DNA from: an uncultured Oscillospiraceae bacterium
GTDB lineage: Bacteria > Bacillota > Clostridia > Oscillospirales > Oscillospiraceae
Reading direction: 5' to 3'
NCBI GenBank assembly: GCA_934572465.1
Contig: CAKTLG010000008.1
Location: 1-64,000, forward strand
DNA length: 64,000 nucleotides
Below the pieces are notes generated by a model. The model made no database searches. It was not told the origin of the DNA and was given only the letters and a program-made list of their open reading frames with translations. Below, piece by piece: positions 7,340 through 14,709 of the stretch; the first letter of the stretch is position 1, and each line of letters begins with the position of its first letter. A program made the position numbers and the translations under genes.

Positions 7340-9100
7340 ATGCTGGAACAATGCAGCCCCTATGACGTGGTGATCGTCGGAAGCGGCGGCGGCGGACTGC
7401 GCGCCGCCATCAGTGCAGCGGAAAGAGGCTGCAAAACGCTTATCATTGCCAAGGGCAGGATCAACCGCAGCGGCTCAACGCTGCTTGCCGGCGCCAATCT
7501 CAGCGCAGATATCGCCTGCGACGGAGGAAGCCTCGCAGAAATGGGCATCACCGATGCCAACAAGGACGACACCAAGGACAAATTTTTCCAAGACATTGTG
7601 CACGAAGGCTTCTATCTCGGCAATCAGGAGCTTGTCCGCATCTTCGCCGACGGCGCAGCGGACCGCATCCGCGAGCTGATGGGCTGGGGAATGGAGGTTC
7701 TTGGCACAGAGGGCGATCGCGGCATTTCCGTTTTCGGATCGGCAATTCTCGATGCACTTTTCAAGCGCTGCAACGAACTGGGTGTTGCGTATGTGCAGGA
7801 TCATCAGTTTACCGATGTCGTTGTGGAAGACGGCGTTGTCAAGGGCTGCCTCTGCGTGGATCTGCTCAGCGGAGCGATCCGCTATTTCCCCGCCAAGGCT
7901 GTGGTACTCGCCACCGGCGGCAGCCACGGCATTTTCCCCGACAACAGCGGCCCGACCGACTGCGGCGGGGAAGGCCCCGCGGCCGCGCTGCGCGCCGGTG
8001 CAGAGCTGATCGATATGGAGATGATTTCGTTCTGCCCGTCCGTCATTCTGCACCCGCAGATGTATAAGGGAAATATCCTGCCTTACATCCTCAACACCAT
8101 CGGCTACGGCACTTACCTTAATAAATTCGGAAAGACCTTTACGCACCGCCATCTCTCGCAGGAGGCGGAGGCACTTGCGCTCGATTCCGAATGGAATAAG
8201 ATGCTGCTGTCCTACGCGCTGCAAAAGGAGATCAACAGCCGACGCGGAAACCAGTACGGCGGTGTGTATTTCATGCTCCCGCTTTTGCCGCACGAGCTGA
8301 AAGAAGAACTGTACCGTGATCTTCCGAGCCTCTCCACCGGCATTTACCACGATATCATGGAACTCTTTCTCAAGGATCACGCCGTTACCGTCGCTCCGTT
8401 TGCCCACTATTTCGAGGGCGGTATCCGCATCAACACGGACATGGCGACCTCTGTTCCCGGCCTGTTTGCTGCCGGCGAATGCACCGGCGGCATGTTTGGC
8501 GCCAACCGCGTGAGTGCAGCGACTACCGAAATGCTTATCGAGGGCAACATCGCGGGCAAGAGCGCCGCTGCCTATGCGGAAAAGGCTGCACTGCATACCG
8601 CAGAGCCTTCCCTGCTTGCCAAGATGGAACAGGAGCTGCTCCTCCCCTTCGGCACACAGGGCGGCCCCAGTCCCGTCGAGCTTCGCCAGCAGCTGCATCA
8701 CGCAACGAAGTCCAGCCTTATGGTCTTGCGGAACGGCACGGCGCTCGAGCAGGCGGCAGACGAGGTCGCAGCGCTTCGCGGCATACTTCCGCGCACCAGC
8801 CTTGCAAGCAAAGACCGCCGCTACAATAAGGAGTGGATGGACTATCTGCAGCTGCGCGGCGGACTGCTCACGGCAGCAGCAATCCTCAAGTCGGCCGGAC
8901 TGCGCAAGGAAAGCCGCGGCGTGCATGTCCGCGAGGACTATCCCCGCACCGACGACATCCATTATCTGAAGAACCTGACCATCACCAACGAAGCGCTCGA
9001 TACCGCATGGGTCCCGCCGGTCCACACTTTCTACCAGCCCGAACCCGCTTGCAGGGACTACACGCTCTATACCGAAGAAGTCATCAAAAAGCTGAGTTGA
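7340..9100 (+). CDS. FAD-dependent fumarate-reductase/succinate-dehydrogenase-like flavoprotein
   Basis: The 586-residue protein has an N-terminal dinucleotide-binding motif (DVVIVGSGGGGLRAA, residues 9-23), a middle cap region, and the C-terminal FAD-contact block GLFAAGECTGGMFGANR near residue 377. These are features of the FrdA/SdhA/aspartate-oxidase flavoprotein family. There is no signal peptide, so it acts in the cytoplasm. The ATG at 7340 has AGGGAGGA upstream; a GTG seven codons earlier lacks one. The next gene, 12 bases on, encodes a [2Fe-2S] protein resembling the FrdB N-terminus, so the two probably form a soluble reductase or dehydrogenase. No membrane anchor or menaquinone subunit is present. 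The substrate is unlikely to be plain fumarate given the neighbouring transporter and hydrolase. Confidence 0.85.
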   Translation: MLEQCSPYDVVIVGSGGGGLRAAISAAERGCKTLIIAKGRINRSGSTLLAGANLSADIACDGGSLAEMGITDANKDDTKDKFFQDIVHEGFYLGNQELVRIFADGAADRIRELMGWGMEVLGTEGDRGISVFGSAILDALFKRCNELGVAYVQDHQFTDVVVEDGVVKGCLCVDLLSGAIRYFPAKAVVLATGGSHGIFPDNSGPTDCGGEGPAAALRAGAELIDMEMISFCPSVILHPQMYKGNILPYILNTIGYGTYLNKFGKTFTHRHLSQEAEALALDSEWNKMLLSYALQKEINSRRGNQYGGVYFMLPLLPHELKEELYRDLPSLSTGIYHDIMELFLKDHAVTVAPFAHYFEGGIRINTDMATSVPGLFAAGECTGGMFGANRVSAATTEMLIEGNIAGKSAAAYAEKAALHTAEPSLLAKMEQELLLPFGTQGGPSPVELRQQLHHATKSSLMVLRNGTALEQAADEVAALRGILPRTSLASKDRRYNKEWMDYLQLRGGLLTAAAILKSAGLRKESRGVHVREDYPRTDDIHYLKNLTITNEALDTAWVPPVHTFYQPEPACRDYTLYTEEVIKKLS

Positions 9101-9112
9101 GGAGGGAGCCCC

Positions 9113-9424
9113 ATGAGAGAAATCGAAGTAAAAATTCTTCGCGGAGCAGAGACCGGAAACGGCGCCTATCAGACCTATATTGTCCCCGTGGACGAAACTG
9201 CCGCCGTTTCCGTTATGAATCTTCTCGAGGAAATATACAGCAAGCAGGATCACACACTCTCGTTCTTTTCGCACGCCGCCTGCCGGCAGGCGGCATGCGG
9301 CAAGTGTATGGTAAAGGTGAACGGGAAAGTCAAGCTGGCCTGCAAGGAAAGGGTGGTGGAAAACAAGGTCGTCCTGGAACCGTACGCAAAGAAAGTGGTC
9401 AAAGACCTGATTTGTGAAACCTGA
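9113..9424 (+). CDS. Single-domain [2Fe-2S] protein like the SdhB/FrdB N-terminal domain
   Basis: The product is 103 residues. Cys57, Cys62, Cys65 and Cys77 in ACRQAACGKCMVKVNG and KLACK match the C-x4-C-x2-C-x11-C ligand pattern of succinate dehydrogenase and fumarate reductase iron-sulfur subunits. Those proteins are normally about 230-250 residues and add a C-terminal domain with [4Fe-4S] and [3Fe-4S] clusters. That domain is missing here, and the gene ends cleanly with a stop, so it is not a truncation by frameshift. It probably carries electrons between the flavoprotein and an unknown cytoplasmic partner. A GAGGAGGGAG ribosome binding site precedes its ATG. Confidence 0.85.
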   Translation: MREIEVKILRGAETGNGAYQTYIVPVDETAAVSVMNLLEEIYSKQDHTLSFFSHAACRQAACGKCMVKVNGKVKLACKERVVENKVVLEPYAKKVVKDLICET

Positions 9425-9461
9425 GAGGTAAAAACCGTGTATAAAAAGGAGAAATGAAAAC

Positions 9462-10787
9462 ATGAGCTCTGAAGCAAAAGATTTATCCCTGATGCAGCAA
9501 GAAGTGCAGGATCTGGAGCAGCTCAACAAAGCTCCTCTTTTCAAACGTTGGAAAGGCTATACGAAGTATACCGGACCGGCATTTCTTGAGGCCGCGACCA
9601 CACTGGGCGCAGGTTCCTTCGCCTCCTGTGCCGCGATGGGCGCCGCTTATGGATACAAGATGCTCTGGATCCCGTTCTATTCGTACTTGCTCGGCATGTT
9701 CATGCTGACACTGGGGATCCGCTTTGCCGTTCACAGCAAAATTGATATCATCACGGCACAGAACACACACCAGAGCAAGCTCGTCGGTTCCGTCGTCACC
9801 GGCGTGATCGGCTCCTGTCTCGGCTATTGGACGTTCACCTTCGGCCAGTACGCACTTGGCACCGATGCGCTGCAGAATATGGCGGCGCTTGCCGGCATCA
9901 GCTTCCCGCGTTCGATCAACTGGATCCTGATCTTCGCGCTCTCCTTCCCGTTTGCGTGGATGTACGGCAAAAACGACAAGGCCGTCCGCTTTGTTGAAAA
10001 TGTGACGAAGGTCCTCATTGCTTTGATGCTCGTCCTTTTCGGCGCCGTGCTCTTTGTCACGGGCGTGGACTGGAGTTCCCTGTTCCGCGGTCTGCTGGTC
10101 CCCACGCTTCCCAGCGGCATTGAGGGCATCTCCACCGGCATCGCAGCGCTCATCTCCGTGGTCGCTGTCGGCGACTGGCTGCAGCACCATTACGCCATGC
10201 GTCAGCGCGGTTTTACCCCCGCTCATGAGAAGCTCGCCCACTTTGACCTTGTCGTCGGAGGTCTGATCCCCGTAACGCTGGTGTTGACCTTTGTCGGCAT
10301 TGCCTTTGCAGAGACCTTTGCCGGCGGCTCCTTCCCCGATGACACCTATGCCATGTCCAACGCATTGGTCAGCGCCATTCCGCACCCCCTGATCCAAGTC
10401 GGCTTCTATCTCGGTATTCTGGCCATCGTTGTAAGTACGATGATCGGTATGTCCACCATTGCCGCGCAGTCGCTGTGCTATGCTCTTGGCAAGCCCGCCG
10501 ATCCCAACAGCAAGACGTGGAAGATCGGCCTTCTGCTCACGCAGGTGGGTCTGCTTGGCGCTTACATCGGCAAGCCCATGTGGGCCGTCATCTTTGTCGC
10601 CGGTCTCCAGTCCGTCTTCTCCTGGGTCAGCGGCTCGTCCTGGTTCCTGCTGTCGAATGACCGCCGCTTCCTCGGCAAGCACGTCACGAAGAATTATCTG
10701 TTCAATCTTGGCGTTCTGGTCAGCGTTGTTGTGCTGAACCTTACATTTGTCACCTTTGTTCTGACTAAGTTAGGAGTGTGGGCATAA
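9462..10787 (+). CDS. Nramp-fold (LeuT-type) transporter lacking the metal-binding motifs
   Basis: The 441-residue membrane protein has about eleven hydrophobic helices and aligns with Nramp/MntH at the start (GPAFLEAATTLGAGSFAS, then GYKMLWIPF). In metal-transporting Nramps helix 1 carries DPGN and helix 6 carries MPH. Here the equivalent positions read GAGS and GDW (VVAVGDWLQHHYAMRQRG), so the Asp, Asn and Met ligands are gone. Mg2+-transporting Nramp relatives also lose some of these, but the operon (flavoprotein, [2Fe-2S], ATC hydrolase-like) suggests an organic substrate. The ATG at 9462 follows AAAGGAG; an ATG eight bases upstream stops after three codons. It is coupled to the next gene through TAATG. 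Confidence 0.78.
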   Translation: MSSEAKDLSLMQQEVQDLEQLNKAPLFKRWKGYTKYTGPAFLEAATTLGAGSFASCAAMGAAYGYKMLWIPFYSYLLGMFMLTLGIRFAVHSKIDIITAQNTHQSKLVGSVVTGVIGSCLGYWTFTFGQYALGTDALQNMAALAGISFPRSINWILIFALSFPFAWMYGKNDKAVRFVENVTKVLIALMLVLFGAVLFVTGVDWSSLFRGLLVPTLPSGIEGISTGIAALISVVAVGDWLQHHYAMRQRGFTPAHEKLAHFDLVVGGLIPVTLVLTFVGIAFAETFAGGSFPDDTYAMSNALVSAIPHPLIQVGFYLGILAIVVSTMIGMSTIAAQSLCYALGKPADPNSKTWKIGLLLTQVGLLGAYIGKPMWAVIFVAGLQSVFSWVSGSSWFLLSNDRRFLGKHVTKNYLFNLGVLVSVVVLNLTFVTFVLTKLGVWA

Positions 10788-11041
10788 TGAACAAAACCAT
10801 GTCGAAATTTCTTGAAACCAGAGTATTCGGTGAGACTATCCGGATCAGAACAGTTTTGACGCTTCTCCTGTGCGTGGTCAATTTTGCGTTGGCCTACGGC
10901 ATCTGCCTTTACTATCTGATGAGCGGCGGCCCGACGCTTCTGATCATCAGCCTGATCCTGACGCTCCTGCTGGTGCTCATTCTTGCTTTCCCCAACTGCG
11001 AGGTACAAGAAGATGCGGAGGCAAAAGATGTTGTTGACTGA
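10787..11041 (+). CDS. Small two-helix membrane protein, unknown
   Basis: The product is 84 residues with two predicted transmembrane segments (about residues 21-43 and 47-67) and an acidic C-terminus (EVQEDAEAKDVVD). Its ATG shares one base with the transporter stop codon (TAATG), and AGGAG lies upstream inside the transporter gene. Such tight coupling suggests a small accessory subunit of the Nramp-fold transporter. I recognise no named family. It overlaps the following gene by 14 bases. Confidence 0.72.
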   Translation: MNKTMSKFLETRVFGETIRIRTVLTLLLCVVNFALAYGICLYYLMSGGPTLLIISLILTLLLVLILAFPNCEVQEDAEAKDVVD

Positions 11042-11720
11042 GACGCATCACGCTGCGATCCTTGTAGAATTCTACAAGGAGCTGATGTCCGTATGCGGTG
11101 AAGCGCGCGGCTATGACGTATTTATGACCGCCGGACGCAGCTACGGCAGCCGCCGCGGCCGCCGCATGGCTCTGCGTGCCATGCGCGACGGCAATCCGCT
11201 GGACACGACCTCTTATTTTGCGTATGGCGAGCTGCTGTGTACCGAGGGCGGCTATGCAGGCGAGCTTTACGAAGCTTTCCCCGGCGTTGTCCATGAGCAT
11301 CAGGAAGAATGTATGTGGGCAGAGGTGTTTCACAGCGAATGCCGCCAATGCGGTGTGGACTACTGTCGTGAGATCGACGGGGCGATCGTGCGGGGCTTTA
11401 ACCCGACGCTGCAGTTTGAGTGCACGCAGAATATGCACCTGACTCGTTCCTGCGACTTTTACTATCACGGAAAAGAGATCGCCGCAGATTTCATGAGTAC
11501 CTACTCCTCCCGTCTCGCCCCCGGTGCGAGCACAAAGCGGGAGATGGCCTATCACTGTGCGGATATGTATGATATGTACTGCTATGTGATTCGTTCCGTG
11601 CTGCCTGACCGCGCGCAGGATATCATATCCGCCGTGCGCGGACGGCTCGCAGAAAAGTACGGGCCGGAATTTCTGCCGGCACTGGATGCCTACCAGAGCA
11701 CCGATTTCAATCAGATCTGA
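11028..11720 (+). CDS. L-2-amino-thiazoline-4-carboxylate (ATC) hydrolase-family protein
   Basis: The product is 230 residues. I place it in the ATC hydrolase-like family from the C-terminal half: FECTQNMHLTRSCDFYYHG, like the T-R-x-x-x-C-D-F-x-F block of the family, and Cys pairs at ECRQCGVDYC. The characterised Pseudomonas enzyme opens the thiazoline ring of ATC on the way to L-cysteine; clostridial homologues are mostly untested. The ATG at 11028 is chosen for GGAGG ten bases upstream; an earlier in-frame codon lies inside the previous gene. As last gene of the flavoprotein operon it probably performs a hydrolytic ring-opening step. The cysteine desulfidase across the divergent promoter makes a thiazoline substrate attractive but unproven. 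Confidence 0.65.
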   Translation: MLLTETHHAAILVEFYKELMSVCGEARGYDVFMTAGRSYGSRRGRRMALRAMRDGNPLDTTSYFAYGELLCTEGGYAGELYEAFPGVVHEHQEECMWAEVFHSECRQCGVDYCREIDGAIVRGFNPTLQFECTQNMHLTRSCDFYYHGKEIAADFMSTYSSRLAPGASTKREMAYHCADMYDMYCYVIRSVLPDRAQDIISAVRGRLAEKYGPEFLPALDAYQSTDFNQI

Positions 11721-11769
11721 TCTCTCTTTTCTTCAAGCGGCAGAGAGCAGAAAAAGTGAGGGACGCAAC

Positions 11770-12639
11770 ATGAATCCGAAAGCAAGGGGTACCGCTTATA
11801 TTTTGATCTCTGCGGTTGCATTCGGCTTGATGCCTCTTCTGGCCTTAAAGATTTATGGCTGCGGGGGGAACTCTCTTTTCCTGTCTCTCTGCCGCTTTGC
11901 ATTCAGCATTCCGCCGCTCTGCTTTATCGTGCGGAAGGAAAAAGCGGCAGAGGACTCGCATCTGGGCGGCAGCTTTTTCGCCATTGCGGCTGTCTATATT
12001 CTCACGCCCTTGCTTCTGTTTGTCTCCTATTCCTATATTGCCAGCAGTCTTGCCTCAACGATACACTATGTATATCCCGCTCTCGTCCTGTTGATCTGCC
12101 AGCTGTGTTTCCACCAAAAGATCCCCGCGTTCAAATACGCCTGCTGTTTTGTCTGTCTTGCCGGCGTTTGGTGCCTTTGTCTGTCCGATACCTCGCTCCA
12201 TCCGCTCGGCTTCGCTTTTGCGTTTACATCTGCCGTTACATACAGCCTGTATGTCGTCTGTCTCCCGCGCAGCGGACTGCAAAAGCAATTCTCTCCCTTT
12301 TCACTGACGCTGAGACTCAACATTGCCGGCACTGCCGCCTTGCTGGTCCTTAACGCGGTGTGCGGCACATGGGCTTTTTCCATGAGCGGCGAGGGCTGGT
12401 TCTACACGCTCTTGATGAGCTGGGGCACTGCAATCGGGGCGACGATTCTTTTCCAGACGGGAATCAAACTATGCGGATCGGAAAACGCAGCCATGCTCAG
12501 CACGTTTGAGCCGCTCACCAGTGTGATCGTCGGCATTTTTGTGCTTGGCGACCCCGTGTCGGCGCAGACCGGCATCGGAATTTTCTTGGTGCTTGCGGCG
12601 GTTGCAGCGCTATCCGTTTATGAAAAGGCCAAAAAATAG
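11770..12639 (+). CDS. EamA/DMT-superfamily transporter
   Basis: The 289-residue, ten-helix membrane protein has the two EamA repeats: ISAVAFGLMPLLALKIYG at the N-terminus and a second repeat ending in ENAAMLSTFEPLTSVIVG and VLGDPVSAQTGIGIFLVL, both typical DMT signatures. It lies 49 bases after the ATC hydrolase-like gene on the same strand with no obvious terminator between, so it may be the last gene of that operon and export an amino acid or product. DMT proteins often export amino acids or metabolites; the substrate here is unknown. The ribosome binding site (GAGGG) is weak. Confidence 0.85.
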   Translation: MNPKARGTAYILISAVAFGLMPLLALKIYGCGGNSLFLSLCRFAFSIPPLCFIVRKEKAAEDSHLGGSFFAIAAVYILTPLLLFVSYSYIASSLASTIHYVYPALVLLICQLCFHQKIPAFKYACCFVCLAGVWCLCLSDTSLHPLGFAFAFTSAVTYSLYVVCLPRSGLQKQFSPFSLTLRLNIAGTAALLVLNAVCGTWAFSMSGEGWFYTLLMSWGTAIGATILFQTGIKLCGSENAAMLSTFEPLTSVIVGIFVLGDPVSAQTGIGIFLVLAAVAALSVYEKAKK

Positions 12640-12841
12640 AGGCTATGCGATCTCTCGCTTTATTCTGCCTTCAGACATTCTTACATACCTGCAAAAACAG
12701 GCACCGGCGCTCCTCGAAAAATCTCGCACAGCGCCTCACACGCCGAAACACGGGGGTGCTCCGGCACGCTTTTGACCTGCTGCGGTGATTTCCGGCTCAA
12801 GGAGCCCGCACTTAAATCCTTTTAGGAAAATGCTATTTTTC

Positions 12842-12870
12842 TTTACTTGACAAAACCGTTTTCTTATGAT
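12842..12870 (+). promoter_or_regulatory. Promoter of the glycine cleavage operon
   Basis: TTTACT (12842-12847), 17 bases and TATGAT (12865-12870) form a sigma-A type promoter. A TTGACA at 12847-12852 overlaps the -35 and would pair with a poorer TAGCTT box. Transcription would start around 12877, just before the riboswitch. From 12640 to 12841 I see no gene and no convincing terminator for the upstream transporter. Confidence 0.65.
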
Positions 12871-12904
12871 AGCTTAAAAAAGTAAAATAGATTAAGTGAC
12901 CGGA

Positions 12905-13085
12905 TGATGAGCTCGGAAGAGACCGCGCGCAGCGCGGCGCCGAAGGGGAACGCAAAAGCTCTCAGGCAAAAGGACCGGACTCGGACGGCACTCCGAAAAG
13001 CGCAGTCTCTCGTCTGCGCGCCGAAGGTGCAACCTGTGTGATGCGATATGCAAAATCAGGGAAACTCTCAGGTCATAAAACGGAG
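12905..13085 (+). ncRNA. Tandem glycine riboswitch (two aptamers)
   Basis: Two successive glycine aptamers are readable. The first has GGAAGAGACC, CGCCGAAGGGG and CTCTCAGGCAAAAGGAC (about 12914-12975). The second has CGCCGAAGGTGCAACC and AACTCTCAGG (about 13017-13072). This linked two-aptamer layout is the classical cooperative glycine riboswitch. It lies directly upstream of gcvT and just before a terminator hairpin, so glycine binding should relieve termination and turn on the cleavage system. The divergent GcvP-like pair at 3323-6302 has no such element. Confidence 0.95.
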
Positions 13086-13119
13086 GCACAAAGTTCCAAG
13101 GGGGACTTTGTGCTTTTTT
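13086..13119 (+). terminator. Expression-platform terminator of the glycine riboswitch
   Basis: GCACAAAGT, a loop of ten bases and ACTTTGTGC followed by TTTTTT form an intrinsic terminator immediately after the second aptamer and about 65 bases before gcvT. It is the likely genetic switch: formed without glycine, disrupted with glycine. Confidence 0.85.
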
Positions 13120-13182
13120 GTTATTCCTTATTTTAATAATTTTCAATTAATTGATTCAAGAATTTAATGGAGGATATGCGCT

Positions 13183-14280
13183 ATGGAAAGAAAGACCCCG
13201 CTGTACCAGACGCACGTGGACACAGGCGGAAAGATCGTCGAATTCGGCGGCTTCCTGATGCCCGTGCAGTACCCCACCGGCGTGCTCGCAGAGCACATGG
13301 CCGTCCGGCAGAAGGCCGGACTGTTCGATGTATCGCACATGGGCGAACTGCGGCTCAAGGGCCCCGACGCGGTGGCGAACGTGCAGAAGCTTATCACCGC
13401 TGATATTTCGTCCATGCAGGACGGCGACATCAAGTACGCCATGTTCTGCAATGACGCGGGCGGCATCATCGACGACTTCATCGTCTACCGCTGCGCAGCG
13501 GACGACTACTGGCTCGTCGTCAATGCGGGTAACCGCGAAAAGGACGCCGCCTGGGTCGAGAGCCATCTCTCCGGCGACGTGGACTACCGCGACGAGGGCA
13601 ACGACTGGGGCCAGGTCGCGTTGCAAGGCCCCAGATCCGGCGACATTCTCAAAAAGCTCTGCGACGAGCAATACATCCCCGCCAAATATTACACCTTTAT
13701 CGACAATGTGCCGTTGGACCTCGGCGGGCGCACGATCCACGCCCTCGTTTCCCAGACGGGCTACACCGGCGAGTACGGCTTTGAGATCTACTGCAAGGCC
13801 GAGGACACCGTTGATCTGTGGAAGGCCCTGCTGAAAGCGGGCGAGGAGTACGGCCTGATCCCCTGTGGTCTCGGCGCGCGCGACACGCTGCGCCTCGAAG
13901 CTTCGATGCCGCTCTACGGTCACGAGATGAACGACGAGATCACGCCGAAGATGGCGGGCCTGCCTTGCAAGCTCACGGGCAAGGACTTCATCGGCCGCGA
14001 CGCGCTCGTGGCGCTTGGTGCGCCGAAGATGAAGCGCGTCGGCATGAAGGTCGTCGGCCGCGGCATCGTGCGCGAGCACTGCGACCTCTACACCATGGAC
14101 GGGGAAAAGATCGGCTGGGCGTCCTCCGGCACGTTTGCGCCCTTCATCGGCTGCGGCGTGGCGATGGGCTACATCCCCGTAGAGGATATCGAGATCGGCA
14201 GGCACCTCAATGCCGACGTGCGCGGCCGCATGGTCGAGCTCGAGATCGTGCCGATGCCGTTCTACAAGCTGGAGCGCTAA
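13183..14280 (+). CDS. gcvT: Aminomethyltransferase, T-protein of the glycine cleavage system
   Basis: The product is 365 residues, the normal GcvT length. It transfers the methylene group from aminomethyl-lipoyl-GcvH to tetrahydrofolate and releases ammonia. Diagnostic blocks are FDVSHMGE near residue 48, the folate-site segment QTGYTGEYGFEIY near residue 190, and LGARDTLRLEA in the C-terminal half. The ATG is preceded by GGAGG about nine bases away. It is the first gene of the riboswitch-controlled operon gcvT-gcvH-gcvPA-gcvPB-lplA-lpdA and is 47 bases from gcvH. Confidence 0.97.
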   Translation: MERKTPLYQTHVDTGGKIVEFGGFLMPVQYPTGVLAEHMAVRQKAGLFDVSHMGELRLKGPDAVANVQKLITADISSMQDGDIKYAMFCNDAGGIIDDFIVYRCAADDYWLVVNAGNREKDAAWVESHLSGDVDYRDEGNDWGQVALQGPRSGDILKKLCDEQYIPAKYYTFIDNVPLDLGGRTIHALVSQTGYTGEYGFEIYCKAEDTVDLWKALLKAGEEYGLIPCGLGARDTLRLEASMPLYGHEMNDEITPKMAGLPCKLTGKDFIGRDALVALGAPKMKRVGMKVVGRGIVREHCDLYTMDGEKIGWASSGTFAPFIGCGVAMGYIPVEDIEIGRHLNADVRGRMVELEIVPMPFYKLER

Positions 14281-14327
14281 GCACACATTGACATAGTAAC
14301 GATTCTATCTAATTTAAGGAGGAGCGC

Positions 14328-14708
14328 ATGATGAATTTTCCCGCTGAACTGAAGTATTCCAAGTCCCACGAGTGGATCAAGACCGAGGATGGCATCACGG
14401 TCGTCGGCATTACCGACTTTGCGCAGGACGCGCTGGGCGACGTGGTGTTCATCAACCTGCCCGCCGAGGGCGACGCCGTCACCGCCGGCGAAAGCTTTGG
14501 CGATGTGGAGTCCGTCAAGGCCGTGAGCGATATCATTTCTCCCGTCACAGGCGAAATCTGCGAGGTCAACGAAGCGCTCGCCGACGCGCCCGAGACGCTC
14601 AACTCCGACCCCTACGGCGCGTGGATCATCAAGGTCAAGGATGTGACCGGCAGCGAAGAACTGCTCGACGCCGCCGCTTACGAGGCGCATTGCGCCGAGG
14701 AGGGCTGA
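14328..14708 (+). CDS. gcvH: Glycine cleavage system H protein
   Basis: The 126-residue lipoyl carrier shuttles the aminomethyl group between P-, T- and L-proteins. The lipoylated lysine is Lys64 in [15 protein letters not shown], and the N-terminal KYSKSHEW block is typical. Two adjacent ATG codons (14328 and 14331) follow an AAGGAGGAGC site and either may start. It is one base from gcvPA, whose ribosome binding site lies inside the last codons of gcvH. It is the only gcvH in the window, so any lipoyl carrier for the divergent GcvP pair would have to be this one or lie elsewhere. Confidence 0.97.
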   Translation: MMNFPAELKYSKSHEWIKTEDGITVVGITDFAQDALGDVVFINLPAEGDAVTAGESFGDVESVKAVSDIISPVTGEICEVNEALADAPETLNSDPYGAWIIKVKDVTGSEELLDAAAYEAHCAEEG

Positions 14709-14709
14709 G

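Noticed and set aside
12640..12841. Search for a gene or attachment site between the DMT transporter and the glycine operon
   Set aside because: No coding frame with a start signal, tRNA or clear hairpin was found there.
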